Source: Lachnospiraceae bacterium UBA6998
GTDB lineage: Bacteria > Bacillota > Clostridia > Lachnospirales > Lachnospiraceae
Assembly: GCA_002448395.1 (NCBI GenBank)
Contig: DJXS01000030.1
Location: 764 to 34,936 of the forward strand
Reading direction: 5' to 3'
DNA: 34,173 bases
Positions 16,989 through 24,171 of this stretch are shown one piece after another; within the stretch, counting starts at the first letter, position 1, and the number at the start of each line of letters is the position of its first letter. The position numbers and the translations under genes are program-made. The notes under the pieces are model-generated. The model made no database searches. It was given only the letters and a program-made list of their open reading frames with translations, and was not told the DNA's origin.

Positions 16989-17900
16989 TTATAAAGTCAG
17001 CAGATATTTCTCTGCGCTGGTGACGGCGTTGGCGCCGTCGGCCACAGCGGTCACGACCTGGCGGAGCTGCTTGGTGCGCACATCGCCTGCCGCGAAGACG
17101 CCGGGCACATTAGTGGCGCCGGTCTTGTCCGCGATGATGTAACCCTTCTCGTCCATAGCGACATGGTTGCGGGCAAACTCGCTGCGGGGCGTGATGCCAA
17201 CTGCGATGAATACGCCGGAGACGGGGATGGTGCGCTCACTCTTGTCAAATTTGTTGACTACAGTGGCATTTTCAACCTTCATGCCGCCGGTGATGGACTT
17301 GAGGTTGGAATTCCATACCATTTCCACGTTGGGAAGAGAGAGGAGGTTCTCCTGCAGGATCTTCGCTGCCCTCAGTTCATCCCTGCGGTGGCAGACATAG
17401 ACCTTGTTGCAGCCGCGTGCAAGGAAGATGGCATCCTCAACAGCGACATCGCCGCCGCCAACTACCAGGACATCCTTACCGCGGTAGAAGGCTCCGTCGC
17501 ATGTGGCGCAATAGGAGACGCCCATGCCGCCGTATTGATTCTCGCCTTCTACGCCAAGTTTGCTGTGAGTTGCGCCGGAGGCGATAATAACGGCCTTGGC
17601 CTCATAGGTAGCCTCGTCGGTGATCACTTTCTTGACCGGGCCGGTGAGGTCGAGGCTCTGCACAAATCCGTTTACGGTTTCCACACCGAGCTTCTCGGCG
17701 TGCTCGGCCATCTTCATAGCCAGGTCCATGCCGGAGAGACCCGGAAGTCCGGGATAGTTGTCGATCTCGTAGGTGTCGATGATCTGTCCGCCGTTGACAT
17801 AGTTCTGCTCGATGACAATAGCGTTCAGTCTCGCCCTTGAGGCGTAGATAGCGGCAGAGAGGCCTGCGGGGCCCGCGCCGATGATGATCAGGTCGTACAT
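16989..17900 (-). CDS. trxB: Thioredoxin-disulfide reductase
   Basis: 303 residues. Passes electrons from NADPH through FAD to thioredoxin. FAD-binding GAGPAGLSAA at 8-17, redox pair C131/C134 in CATCDG, NADPH-binding GGGDVAVEDA near 152-161, and the C-terminal FAD segment GVFAAGDVR. The start at 17900 follows AAGGAGA. It lies 42 bases after trxA on the same strand, with no terminator between, so the two form an operon. Chain length and motifs are typical of low-Mr TrxB. Confidence 0.96.
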   Translation of the reverse strand: MYDLIIIGAGPAGLSAAIYASRARLNAIVIEQNYVNGGQIIDTYEIDNYPGLPGLSGMDLAMKMAEHAEKLGVETVNGFVQSLDLTGPVKKVITDEATYEAKAVIIASGATHSKLGVEGENQYGGMGVSYCATCDGAFYRGKDVLVVGGGDVAVEDAIFLARGCNKVYVCHRRDELRAAKILQENLLSLPNVEMVWNSNLKSITGGMKVENATVVNKFDKSERTIPVSGVFIAVGITPRSEFARNHVAMDEKGYIIADKTGATNVPGVFAAGDVRTKQLRQVVTAVADGANAVTSAEKYLLTL

Positions 17901-17942
17901 AAGGTTCTCCTTGTCTGCTGTCAGCTCATTGGCAGCTGATGA

Positions 17943-18260
17943 TCAGATGTTTTTCTCAAACTTATCCTTCATGGCGGGCTTCGGGATCGCGCCTACTACG
18001 CGGTCGACAGGCTGGCCGTTCTTGAAGAAGATCATGTTCGGAATGCTCATAATGCCGTATTTCTGTGCGAGATCGCCGCACTCGTCGACGTTGACCTTGC
18101 CGACCTTGATCTTTCCTTCATATTCCTCTGCCAGCTTGTCAATGACGGGGCTCATCATCTTGCAGGGGCCGCACCAGTCTGCGTAGAAATCTACAAAAAC
18201 GGGAAGATCGCTCTGAAGGACCTCAGCGTCAAAATTACTCTCATCAAATCTGTTTACCAT
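17943..18260 (-). CDS. trxA: Thioredoxin
   Basis: 105 residues, canonical thioredoxin fold. Active site WCGPCK with C30 and C33, buried Asp in FVDFYADW, and the cis-Pro in SIPNMIFF. It is the substrate of TrxB and reduces disulfides in the cytoplasm. AAGGAGA stands seven bases ahead of ATG 18260. First gene of the trxA-trxB operon, with a near-consensus promoter upstream (18315-18343). Confidence 0.97.
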   Translation of the reverse strand: MVNRFDESNFDAEVLQSDLPVFVDFYADWCGPCKMMSPVIDKLAEEYEGKIKVGKVNVDECGDLAQKYGIMSIPNMIFFKNGQPVDRVVGAIPKPAMKDKFEKNI

Positions 18261-18314
18261 GGGTATCTCCTTTCTATATGTTAATGTTCATTCCTTTTGG
18301 TTGCTTACAAATAG

Positions 18315-18343
18315 ATTTTACACAATCTAATCACAGCTGTCAA
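18315..18343 (-). promoter_or_regulatory. trxA-trxB promoter with inverted repeat over the -10
   Basis: Minus strand TTGACA, 17-base spacer, TAAAAT. The inverted repeat TAGATT-N6-AATCTA at 18312-18329 covers the -10 box and could be an operator; its regulator is unknown. Confidence 0.7.
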
Positions 18344-18378
18344 CACTATTCTTTGATGAATTCAATTGGCAGTTGTTG

Positions 18379-18384
18379 TATAAT
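18379..18384 (+). promoter_or_regulatory. Probable -10 box of the CoA-transferase gene
   Basis: A perfect TATAAT lies 90 bases ahead of the CoA-transferase start, but no good -35 is found at the right distance. TTGGCA-17-CTATAC (18365-18393) is an overlapping alternative. The start of this transcript is therefore uncertain. Confidence 0.4.
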
Positions 18385-18473
18385 ACCACTATACGATATT
18401 TTGGCGCGGAAGTAGAGAAAAACCTGCGCCGGAATAAAGCTGTCAAGGTTAAGATAAGATCGGAGGAAGAGAA

Positions 18474-19817
18474 ATGGGTTACGCGGAAGAATATAAGCAG
18501 AAACTGGTGACAGCCGCGCAGGCTGCGGCAGTGATTCAGGACGGTGACTGGGTCGATTACGGCTGGTGTGCCACGACAAACGTCGCGGTGGACAGAGAAC
18601 TCGCCAAGAGAATGCCCGAGATGCATGATGTGAAGATCTACGGCGGTATCCTAATGCATGCGCCTGAGATTTTCAAAATAGAGAATCCCCAGGAGCACTT
18701 CATTTGGAACAGCTGGCATATGAACGGCGTGGAGAGAAAAGCGGCTTCCACAGGGCTCAGCTTCTACGGACCGCTCAAGTATTCGGAACTTCCCCGCTAC
18801 TATCTGGACAGAGAGGATCCGCTGGATGTGGCGATCATGCAGGTCGGCCCCATGGACAGGCACGGCTATTTTAACCTTGGTCCCAGCGCCAGCCACACGT
18901 ACGCAGTGGTCCAGATGGCGAAGAAGGTTATCGTGGAAGTCAATACGAGCATGCCCATCTGCCTCGGTGACAGAAGCGCATATGTTCATATCAGCGATGT
19001 CGATATGATCGTCGAAGGCGACAATACACCCATCGACGCGATGCCTCCGGCTAAGCCCGGCACGGAAGTGGACAAAGCCGTCGCCCAGCTGGTCGTGGAC
19101 CGGATCCCCAACGGTGCATGCCTGCAGCTCGGAATTGGCGGAATGCCTAACGCGATCGGCAAGATGATCGCGGAGTCTGACCTCAAGGACCTGGGCATCC
19201 ACACAGAGATGTATGTAGACGCTTTCGTAGATATGGCGGAAGCCGGCAAGATCACCGGCGCGCACAAGAACATCAACAGAGGCCTGCAGACCTATGCTTT
19301 CGGCGCGGGCACGAAGAAGATGTACGACTATCTGGATGGAAACCCCGAGTGCATGAGCGCTTCCGTTGACTATGTCAACAACGTGAAGCAGATCGGCGCG
19401 CTGGATAACTTCATTTCCATTAACAACGCGGTTGACTGTGATCTGTTCGGACAGATCAACGCTGAGAGCGCGGGAACAAAGAACATCTCCGGCGCGGGCG
19501 GACAGCTTGATTTCGTCATCGGCGCATATGCTTCGAAGGGCGGCAAGTCCTTTATCTGCATGTCCTCCACTTTCACGGACAAGCAGGGCAATCTCATAAG
19601 CAGAATCAGACCTACTCTGGCGAACGGCAGTATCGTCACAGATACCCGCGCGAACGCTATGTACATCGTGACAGAGTACGGCGTGGCGATGATGAAGGGC
19701 CGCACGACCTGGCAGAGAGCGGAAGACCTGATTAACATCGCGCATCCGCAGTTCAGGGACCAGCTGATCGCGGAGGCGGAGAAGATGCACATCTGGAGAC
19801 GCAGCAACAAGAGATGA
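18474..19817 (+). CDS. but: Butyryl-CoA:acetate CoA-transferase
   Basis: 447 residues, full length for the family that also includes 4-hydroxybutyrate CoA-transferase. It moves CoA from butyryl-CoA to acetate, the last step of butyrate formation in many gut Clostridia. Visible: [10 protein letters not shown] near 221-229, GIHTEM with the likely catalytic Glu245, the following [22 protein letters not shown], and a C-terminal [10 protein letters not shown]. Sequence likeness to Roseburia-type But is my recognition, and substrate choice cannot be proven from motifs. GGAGGAAGAG precedes ATG 18474. It is a single-gene unit divergent from trxA, as is common for but, with a terminator at 19862. Confidence 0.88.
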   Translation: MGYAEEYKQKLVTAAQAAAVIQDGDWVDYGWCATTNVAVDRELAKRMPEMHDVKIYGGILMHAPEIFKIENPQEHFIWNSWHMNGVERKAASTGLSFYGPLKYSELPRYYLDREDPLDVAIMQVGPMDRHGYFNLGPSASHTYAVVQMAKKVIVEVNTSMPICLGDRSAYVHISDVDMIVEGDNTPIDAMPPAKPGTEVDKAVAQLVVDRIPNGACLQLGIGGMPNAIGKMIAESDLKDLGIHTEMYVDAFVDMAEAGKITGAHKNINRGLQTYAFGAGTKKMYDYLDGNPECMSASVDYVNNVKQIGALDNFISINNAVDCDLFGQINAESAGTKNISGAGGQLDFVIGAYASKGGKSFICMSSTFTDKQGNLISRIRPTLANGSIVTDTRANAMYIVTEYGVAMMKGRTTWQRAEDLINIAHPQFRDQLIAEAEKMHIWRRSNKR

Positions 19818-19861
19818 TATATGACCCGAATATGGGAACTGTGGGAATAAGCAGGATTATT

Positions 19862-19895
19862 AACGCGGAGAGAGCGCAGCTCTCTTCGCGTTTTT
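19862..19895 (+). terminator. Terminator of the CoA-transferase gene
   Basis: AACGCGGAGAGAGC at 19862-19875, loop GCA, GCTCTCTTCGCGTT at 19879-19892, then a T-run: 14-bp stem with one mismatch. Confidence 0.88.
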
Positions 19896-19986
19896 GCTGT
19901 TATGAGGAACCGGGATCCGAGACCGGTCGTGAATTGCCTGTAATTTACTGAAAAATCAGAAAATATTAATAAAATCTCGCCATTAA

Positions 19987-20014
19987 TTGACAATTATTGA
20001 AAAGTGAGTATAAT
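19987..20014 (+). promoter_or_regulatory. Strong promoter of an orphan small RNA
   Basis: Consensus TTGACA, a 16-base spacer and consensus TATAAT, the best promoter in the window. No reading frame of any size follows before the terminator at 20125-20161. Confidence 0.8.
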
Positions 20015-20020
20015 GAAAGT

Positions 20021-20164
20021 ATCAAATAATCCAAAGGAGGTACGGTCCAAAGTACAACTGAATATTTCCTAATCAAGAAAGTTTTTTGAAAACGGAGGTA
20101 CAATCCATTGGACAAGAATCATTGAAAAGGGGTGTTGGGCAGATCGTTCGGCACCCCTTTTCTC
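20021..20164 (+). ncRNA. Probable small RNA, about 140 bases, with two GGAGGTAC repeats
   Basis: A unit bounded by a consensus promoter and a strong terminator with no credible gene inside. It holds two copies of GGAGGTAC-NN-TCCA (20036-20049 with GG, 20094-20107 with AA), 58 bases apart. Each looks like an exposed ribosome-binding site without a proper gene; the second precedes a five-codon TTG frame (20108-20125) ending at the terminator stem. It may be a regulatory RNA acting through its GGAGG loops (a CsrA-type or anti-SD decoy), or a leader with attenuation ahead of the two-component genes. I do not recognise the RNA family. Confidence 0.55.
20125..20161 (+). terminator. Terminator of the small RNA
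   Basis: AAAAGGGGTGTTG at 20125-20137 pairs with CGGCACCCCTTTT at 20149-20161 (13 bp with two wobbles), followed by further T-rich sequence. Confidence 0.85.
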
Positions 20165-20169
20165 ATGGG

Positions 20170-20198
20170 TGGAATTACATATGTATTTAAGGTATAAT
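20170..20198 (+). promoter_or_regulatory. Possible promoter of the second two-component system
   Basis: TATAAT at 20193-20198 with a poor -35 (TGGAAT) 17 bases upstream. A TTGACA at 20204-20209 lies downstream but has no matching -10. It would start transcription after the small-RNA terminator, about 50 bases ahead of the regulator gene. Confidence 0.4.
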
Positions 20199-20253
20199 TG
20201 ACGTTGACAAGATTTGCAAAGTTTGAGAATTCAAAGAGTCTTAAGGGGCATCA

Positions 20254-20955
20254 ATGAAGGACACTATTTTGATCGTAGAAGATGACCGCGATATTATGGA
20301 AGTGGTCACCATTATGCTTGGGAGAGAGGGATTTAAGGTACTCAAGGCGACGAACGGGAAAGAGGCGATCGAGGATATCGCGAAGAGACCGGACCTGATC
20401 ATATTGGATGTAATGCTGCCCGATATGGACGGGTTCACGGTATGTCGCAGGATCCGGCAGGAATCGCTGGCGCCGGTATTGTTCCTGACAGCGAAGACGG
20501 GGGTGCAGGACAAGACCGAAGGTCTGGAGGCCGGCGGGGACGACTATCTTGTGAAGCCCTTTTTTCAGGAGGAACTGCGGGCAAGGATCCGGGCGCTGCT
20601 GAGGCGCTATGAGAAGTATCGCGGGAAGGAACAGACGGATACCAGGGAGAGCTGCCTGGAGATCGGGCGATTCCGAGTGAGCCTGGACTTTAATGAAGTT
20701 TACAAGGACGGGAAACTGATCAGCATGACGGATATCGAGTATAAGATCCTTAAGCTGCTGATGCAGTACCGGAACAAAATATTTTCTATCCAGAATATTT
20801 ATGAAAGTGTTTGGGAAAAGCCGTATTTTTACGACGCCAATAATACGGTCATGGTCCATATCCGTAGGCTGCGGATGGCGATCGAGGACGATCCGAAGAA
20901 ACCGGTCTATATCCGCACGGAATGGGGGAGAGGCTACAGGTTCGTAAGTGAATAG
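20254..20955 (+). CDS. OmpR-family response regulator (VanR-like)
   Basis: 233 residues. Receiver domain with EDD at 9-11, phospho-acceptor Asp52 in LIILDVMLPD, Thr and Lys of LTAK and KPFFQEE; winged-helix DNA-binding domain at about 130-232 ending WGRGYRFVSE. AAGGGG precedes ATG 20254. Its last eight bases overlap the kinase gene, so the pair is translationally coupled. The neighbouring cell-wall hydrolase with an inverted repeat at its start point is a plausible target, by position only. Confidence 0.95.
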   Translation: MKDTILIVEDDRDIMEVVTIMLGREGFKVLKATNGKEAIEDIAKRPDLIILDVMLPDMDGFTVCRRIRQESLAPVLFLTAKTGVQDKTEGLEAGGDDYLVKPFFQEELRARIRALLRRYEKYRGKEQTDTRESCLEIGRFRVSLDFNEVYKDGKLISMTDIEYKILKLLMQYRNKIFSIQNIYESVWEKPYFYDANNTVMVHIRRLRMAIEDDPKKPVYIRTEWGRGYRFVSE

Positions 20956-22216
20956 ACGATCGATCACGGGGAAATTTGCAGGCCTGATCGCGCTGGCTTT
21001 TATCGCGTCGGTCTGCTTTTTCTTCCTCAGTTATAGTATCAGCAATTTCATCATCGACAGAATAAGCGACGCCAGGATCGAAGAAAGTATCGTGAGCGAA
21101 CTGGAGACTTATGTCGAAGAGAACCGGCTGAGGCCGGAAAGCAGGAAAGAACTCTGGAGATGGTGCAGAAAAGGAGAGGTGGATATCGAAGTGTTCGTGG
21201 ACGGGCACCTGGTATTCAGCTCTATTTTTGATGTGAATAATAAGCAGTACAACATGGAAGAATCTGAGCGGGAAAAGGAGAAAGCCCGCCAGGTCCGGTT
21301 TGGAGACGTGCAGGCGGATGTTGTTTTTTATCCCTACTATCATATGTACGACAAGGCCAGGGCAGTGGAGATAGTTGCTACCATCCTGCTTTTTTTTGCC
21401 ATTATTGTCATCGGGGTCCGCAAAGAAATAGAGTATATTCATCTGATCACCGAGGAGATCCAGGTCCTGGAGGGCGGCGACCTTACAAGAGAGATCACCG
21501 TCAGAGGCGACGATGAGATCACTACGCTGGCGGAGAGCGTCAACGAATTCAGAGAGAGCATGCTGAACCAGATGGCGATGATCGAGCAGCTTGAAAAGAG
21601 CAACCGCCGGACACTTGCCGAGATCGCGCATGATCTGAGGACTCCGCTCACATCGCTTATCATGTATCTGGATTTTGCCCAAAAGGAAATCGAGGGAAGA
21701 GAGCCGACTGCGGAACTGTATCTGACCAGAGCCGGAGAGAAGAGCGTGAGACTCAAGAATCTTTTGGATGAGAACTACTGCTACACGACGATGCAGGATT
21801 ACTTTTTGATGGAGAAAACAAAAGAGCCGGCGTATGAGGTGCTGCGCGGATTTATGGGAGACATCAACTCAGGCCTTGAGAGAGAGGGATTCTTTGTCCG
21901 GTCAGAGATCAGCTTCGGGCACAGCGAAATCCTGGTGCAGAGAGACGCGGTCGCCAGAGTATTCGGGAATCTGATGTCCAATATCATTAAATACGCGAGC
22001 ATGGAGGACGAGGTATTGGTCTGCTGCGAAGAGCAGGACAAATTTGTGGTGGTCACGGCGGTCAACAAGGTCAGGGTCTTCGAGGGGGAAAAACCCGAGA
22101 GCACGGGATTCGGATCCCGGATAAGCAAAAGGCTGATGGAGGAGATGGGCGGGGACTACAGTACAGAGGAATCCGGCGGTTTTTTCACGACTACGCTGAG
22201 ATTTCTCAAAACCTGA
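20948..22216 (+). CDS. Sensor histidine kinase (VanS-like) with atypical ATP-binding domain
   Basis: 422 residues; GTG start overlapping the regulator. Two membrane helices (about 9-33 and 138-158) enclose a short outside domain; HAMP follows (to about 210), then HisKA with EIAHDLRTPLTSL and His228. In the ATPase domain the N-box is present (RVFGNLMSNIIKY) but the DxGxG motif is replaced by AVNKV and the second glycine box is STGFGSRI rather than GTGLGL. Activity may be reduced, or the domain may follow a divergent VanS-type pattern. VanS relatives sense cell-wall stress or glycopeptides; the signal here is unknown. Confidence 0.88.
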   Translation: MNRRSITGKFAGLIALAFIASVCFFFLSYSISNFIIDRISDARIEESIVSELETYVEENRLRPESRKELWRWCRKGEVDIEVFVDGHLVFSSIFDVNNKQYNMEESEREKEKARQVRFGDVQADVVFYPYYHMYDKARAVEIVATILLFFAIIVIGVRKEIEYIHLITEEIQVLEGGDLTREITVRGDDEITTLAESVNEFRESMLNQMAMIEQLEKSNRRTLAEIAHDLRTPLTSLIMYLDFAQKEIEGREPTAELYLTRAGEKSVRLKNLLDENYCYTTMQDYFLMEKTKEPAYEVLRGFMGDINSGLEREGFFVRSEISFGHSEILVQRDAVARVFGNLMSNIIKYASMEDEVLVCCEEQDKFVVVTAVNKVRVFEGEKPESTGFGSRISKRLMEEMGGDYSTEESGGFFTTTLRFLKT

Positions 22217-22268
22217 TATCCTTGTGTCAAAATTTGGAACAGGCAGCTGGCTTCCTGCGCCGGCAGAC

Positions 22269-22297
22269 TTGGCAATGAAGAGGACAGATGCTATAAT
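22269..22297 (+). promoter_or_regulatory. Promoter of the NlpC/P60 hydrolase gene
   Basis: TTGGCA, 17-base spacer, TATAAT, with a TGC extension ahead of the -10. Start point is predicted near 22304, exactly where a perfect inverted repeat begins. Confidence 0.8.
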
Positions 22298-22304
22298 TAT
22301 GAAG

Positions 22305-22332
22305 ATTGTATAACATAGGAATGTTATACAAT
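22305..22332. repeat. 12-bp perfect inverted repeat at the start of the NlpC/P60 transcript
   Basis: ATTGTATAACAT, spacer AGGA, ATGTTATACAAT. It begins at or one base after the predicted start point, so it is either an operator or a hairpin at the very 5' end of the mRNA. The direct repeat TGTAATTGT occurs further on at 22342-22350 and 22373-22381, 31 bases apart (about three helix turns). Confidence 0.75.
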
Positions 22333-22404
22333 AAATAATTATGTAATTGTATGCGAAAAGGATTGCACAGTGTGTAATTGTTTTCGAATAAGGCAGGTGG
22401 CATT

Positions 22405-24108
22405 GTGAAAAAGAGAGAGTTGATCAGACGATGGGGAATTTTGTTCCTTTCGTTTTCGCTAATAACCGGTACAGCGTCTGTGCCCTCTTATACAGTAAAT
22501 GCGGCTGAAGCGGGCAGTTATGAAACCGGCGGCGGGGAAATCGCGCCTGAGCCCGAGCCGGATCCCGAACCGGAACCTGAGCCCGGCGGCGGAGGTGATG
22601 ACGGCGGCGAAGACAACTCGGGAACCGGCGGAGGCGATGACGGCGGTGAAGACAACTCGGGAACCGGCGGAGGCGGCAGTCCGGCGCAGCCTGGCGATGA
22701 TGAGAACGGTGACGACAGTGGTGACGACAGCGGCACCGGAACAACCGGCGGAGCCGGCGGCGGAAACACGACGGGAAATACGTCAGGAGGCAATACGGGC
22801 AGTACCTCGGAGGATATTGGCGGAGGCGGCGATACTTCGGATACAACGAGTACAGGGATCACTGCTGCCCCGGAAAGCAATACCGGAGCGACATCTGAAG
22901 TGGCAGCGCTGATCGAGCCTGTAAAGATCGGTGAGATGGACGAACCGGAAGGTTACAAAGAAGCCGAGAAATACAATGGCACCAACGAAGAGCTGATCGC
23001 TCAGCAGCACATTGTGACAGATCTGCCTGAGATCCGCAGGGATTTCCGCTTTACGACCGTCGACAAGGTCTATGCGTTCAGCGCCCGTGAAACGGATATC
23101 TACGAGGAACAGAAAGAGGATTCAAAAGTTGTCGGGACGATAGCCAGAAATGGTATTCTCTATGAACTGGAGAATGAGGACAACGGGTGGATCTATGTGG
23201 AATCGGGAGAAGCGAGAGGGTTTGTCCGTGAGGAGGACCTGATCCGCGGAGATGAGGCGGAGGAACTCCTGGAGTTGCTTGAGAGACAGGCTTCCCGCAT
23301 TACGGCGATGCTTCCCAAAGGTGTTTCCAAAGAGTCTTACTTCTTCACAGCGCAGGACACAGTTCCATATTATGAAAATGATGCTTATGCATTCCGCAGG
23401 ATCACAACGCAGGAGGTCGTGATCAAAGCTGAGGCGGCTCTTACGAAGTCTGATACAGGAATTCTGGAAGAGAGCACTGACGATGCGCGTACGGTAGGCA
23501 GTCTCAAAGAAGGCGACCTCGTCTACGTGATCGAAGAGGCTGACGACGGATGGCTGTTCGTGGAATCCGGTGATGTGCGCGGATTTATCCCTTCTGATGA
23601 GCTTGACCGGAGTAATTCCGTACAGGCGCAGATCGACGAAGAGGGGGAGTCCTCGTTTGGCACCGCGAAGGAAGTGATAAAGCCCGGGGAAAATCGGGCG
23701 GTCTATTACAGTTTGTCTTCTGTAAAGGAAGGCGCCAAATATAACGAGGTCAGAGAGAAGATACTGGAAAAAGCACTCTCATGCGTCGGAAATCCCTATG
23801 TGTGGGGCGGAACCAGCCTGACACACGGCGCGGATTGTTCCGGGTTTGTACAGACGCTGTACGGCATGTTCGGATACAAACTTCCGAGAGTGGCGGCTGC
23901 ACAGTCCCGGGTAGGGACTCAGATCCCTGTGAGCGACGCGGCTCCGGGAGACCTGATCTTCTTTGCCAAAAACGGATATGTATATCATGTCGCAATGTAC
24001 GCGGGGGACGGAAAGACGGTTGAAGCGTACAGCAGCCAGTACGGCATTATCACGACGGAACTGAGTGATAGAAGCGCCGTTTGGGCGACAAGGATCATTG
24101 AGGACTAA
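22405..24108 (+). CDS. Secreted NlpC/P60 peptidoglycan hydrolase with two SH3 domains
   Basis: 567 residues from GTG 22405 (AGGTGG ahead). A signal peptide (about 1-35, cleaved near VNAAEA) leads to a low-complexity Pro/Glu then Gly/Asp/Asn/Thr-rich linker (about 42-165) containing a tandem GGGDDGGEDNSGT repeat. Two homologous SH3b-like domains follow (about 217-277 and 344-402), each with a DxGW(I/L)xVESG core, then a C-terminal NlpC/P60 domain with Cys478 in GADCSGF and His528 in VYHVAMY. It probably cuts the stem peptide of peptidoglycan outside the cell. The third polar catalytic residue is not obvious. It may be a target of the preceding two-component system. Confidence 0.92.
   Translation: MKKRELIRRWGILFLSFSLITGTASVPSYTVNAAEAGSYETGGGEIAPEPEPDPEPEPEPGGGGDDGGEDNSGTGGGDDGGEDNSGTGGGGSPAQPGDDENGDDSGDDSGTGTTGGAGGGNTTGNTSGGNTGSTSEDIGGGGDTSDTTSTGITAAPESNTGATSEVAALIEPVKIGEMDEPEGYKEAEKYNGTNEELIAQQHIVTDLPEIRRDFRFTTVDKVYAFSARETDIYEEQKEDSKVVGTIARNGILYELENEDNGWIYVESGEARGFVREEDLIRGDEAEELLELLERQASRITAMLPKGVSKESYFFTAQDTVPYYENDAYAFRRITTQEVVIKAEAALTKSDTGILEESTDDARTVGSLKEGDLVYVIEEADDGWLFVESGDVRGFIPSDELDRSNSVQAQIDEEGESSFGTAKEVIKPGENRAVYYSLSSVKEGAKYNEVREKILEKALSCVGNPYVWGGTSLTHGADCSGFVQTLYGMFGYKLPRVAAAQSRVGTQIPVSDAAPGDLIFFAKNGYVYHVAMYAGDGKTVEAYSSQYGIITTELSDRSAVWATRIIED
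22588..22665 (+). repeat. Tandem 39-base repeat in the hydrolase linker
   Basis: Two adjacent in-frame copies encoding GGGDDGGEDNSGT, nearly identical at the DNA level. Unit length is a multiple of three, so copy number can change without a frameshift. Confidence 0.9.
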
Positions 24109-24128
24109 AGTTCATAAGAGCATAGGAA

Positions 24129-24160
24129 AAGGGCTGCCGTATCAACGGCAGCCCTTGCTT
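24129..24160. terminator. Terminator between the hydrolase gene and the second YfhO gene
   Basis: AAGGGCTGCCGT, loop ATCA, ACGGCAGCCCTT: perfect 12-bp stem between convergent genes. The T-run is weak on the plus strand; on the minus strand TTTTCC follows the stem. Confidence 0.8.
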
Positions 24161-24171
24161 CGTATTTACTG

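Noticed and set aside
22588..22665. CRISPR-like repeat
   Set aside because: The two units are adjacent without spacers and lie in frame within a protein linker.
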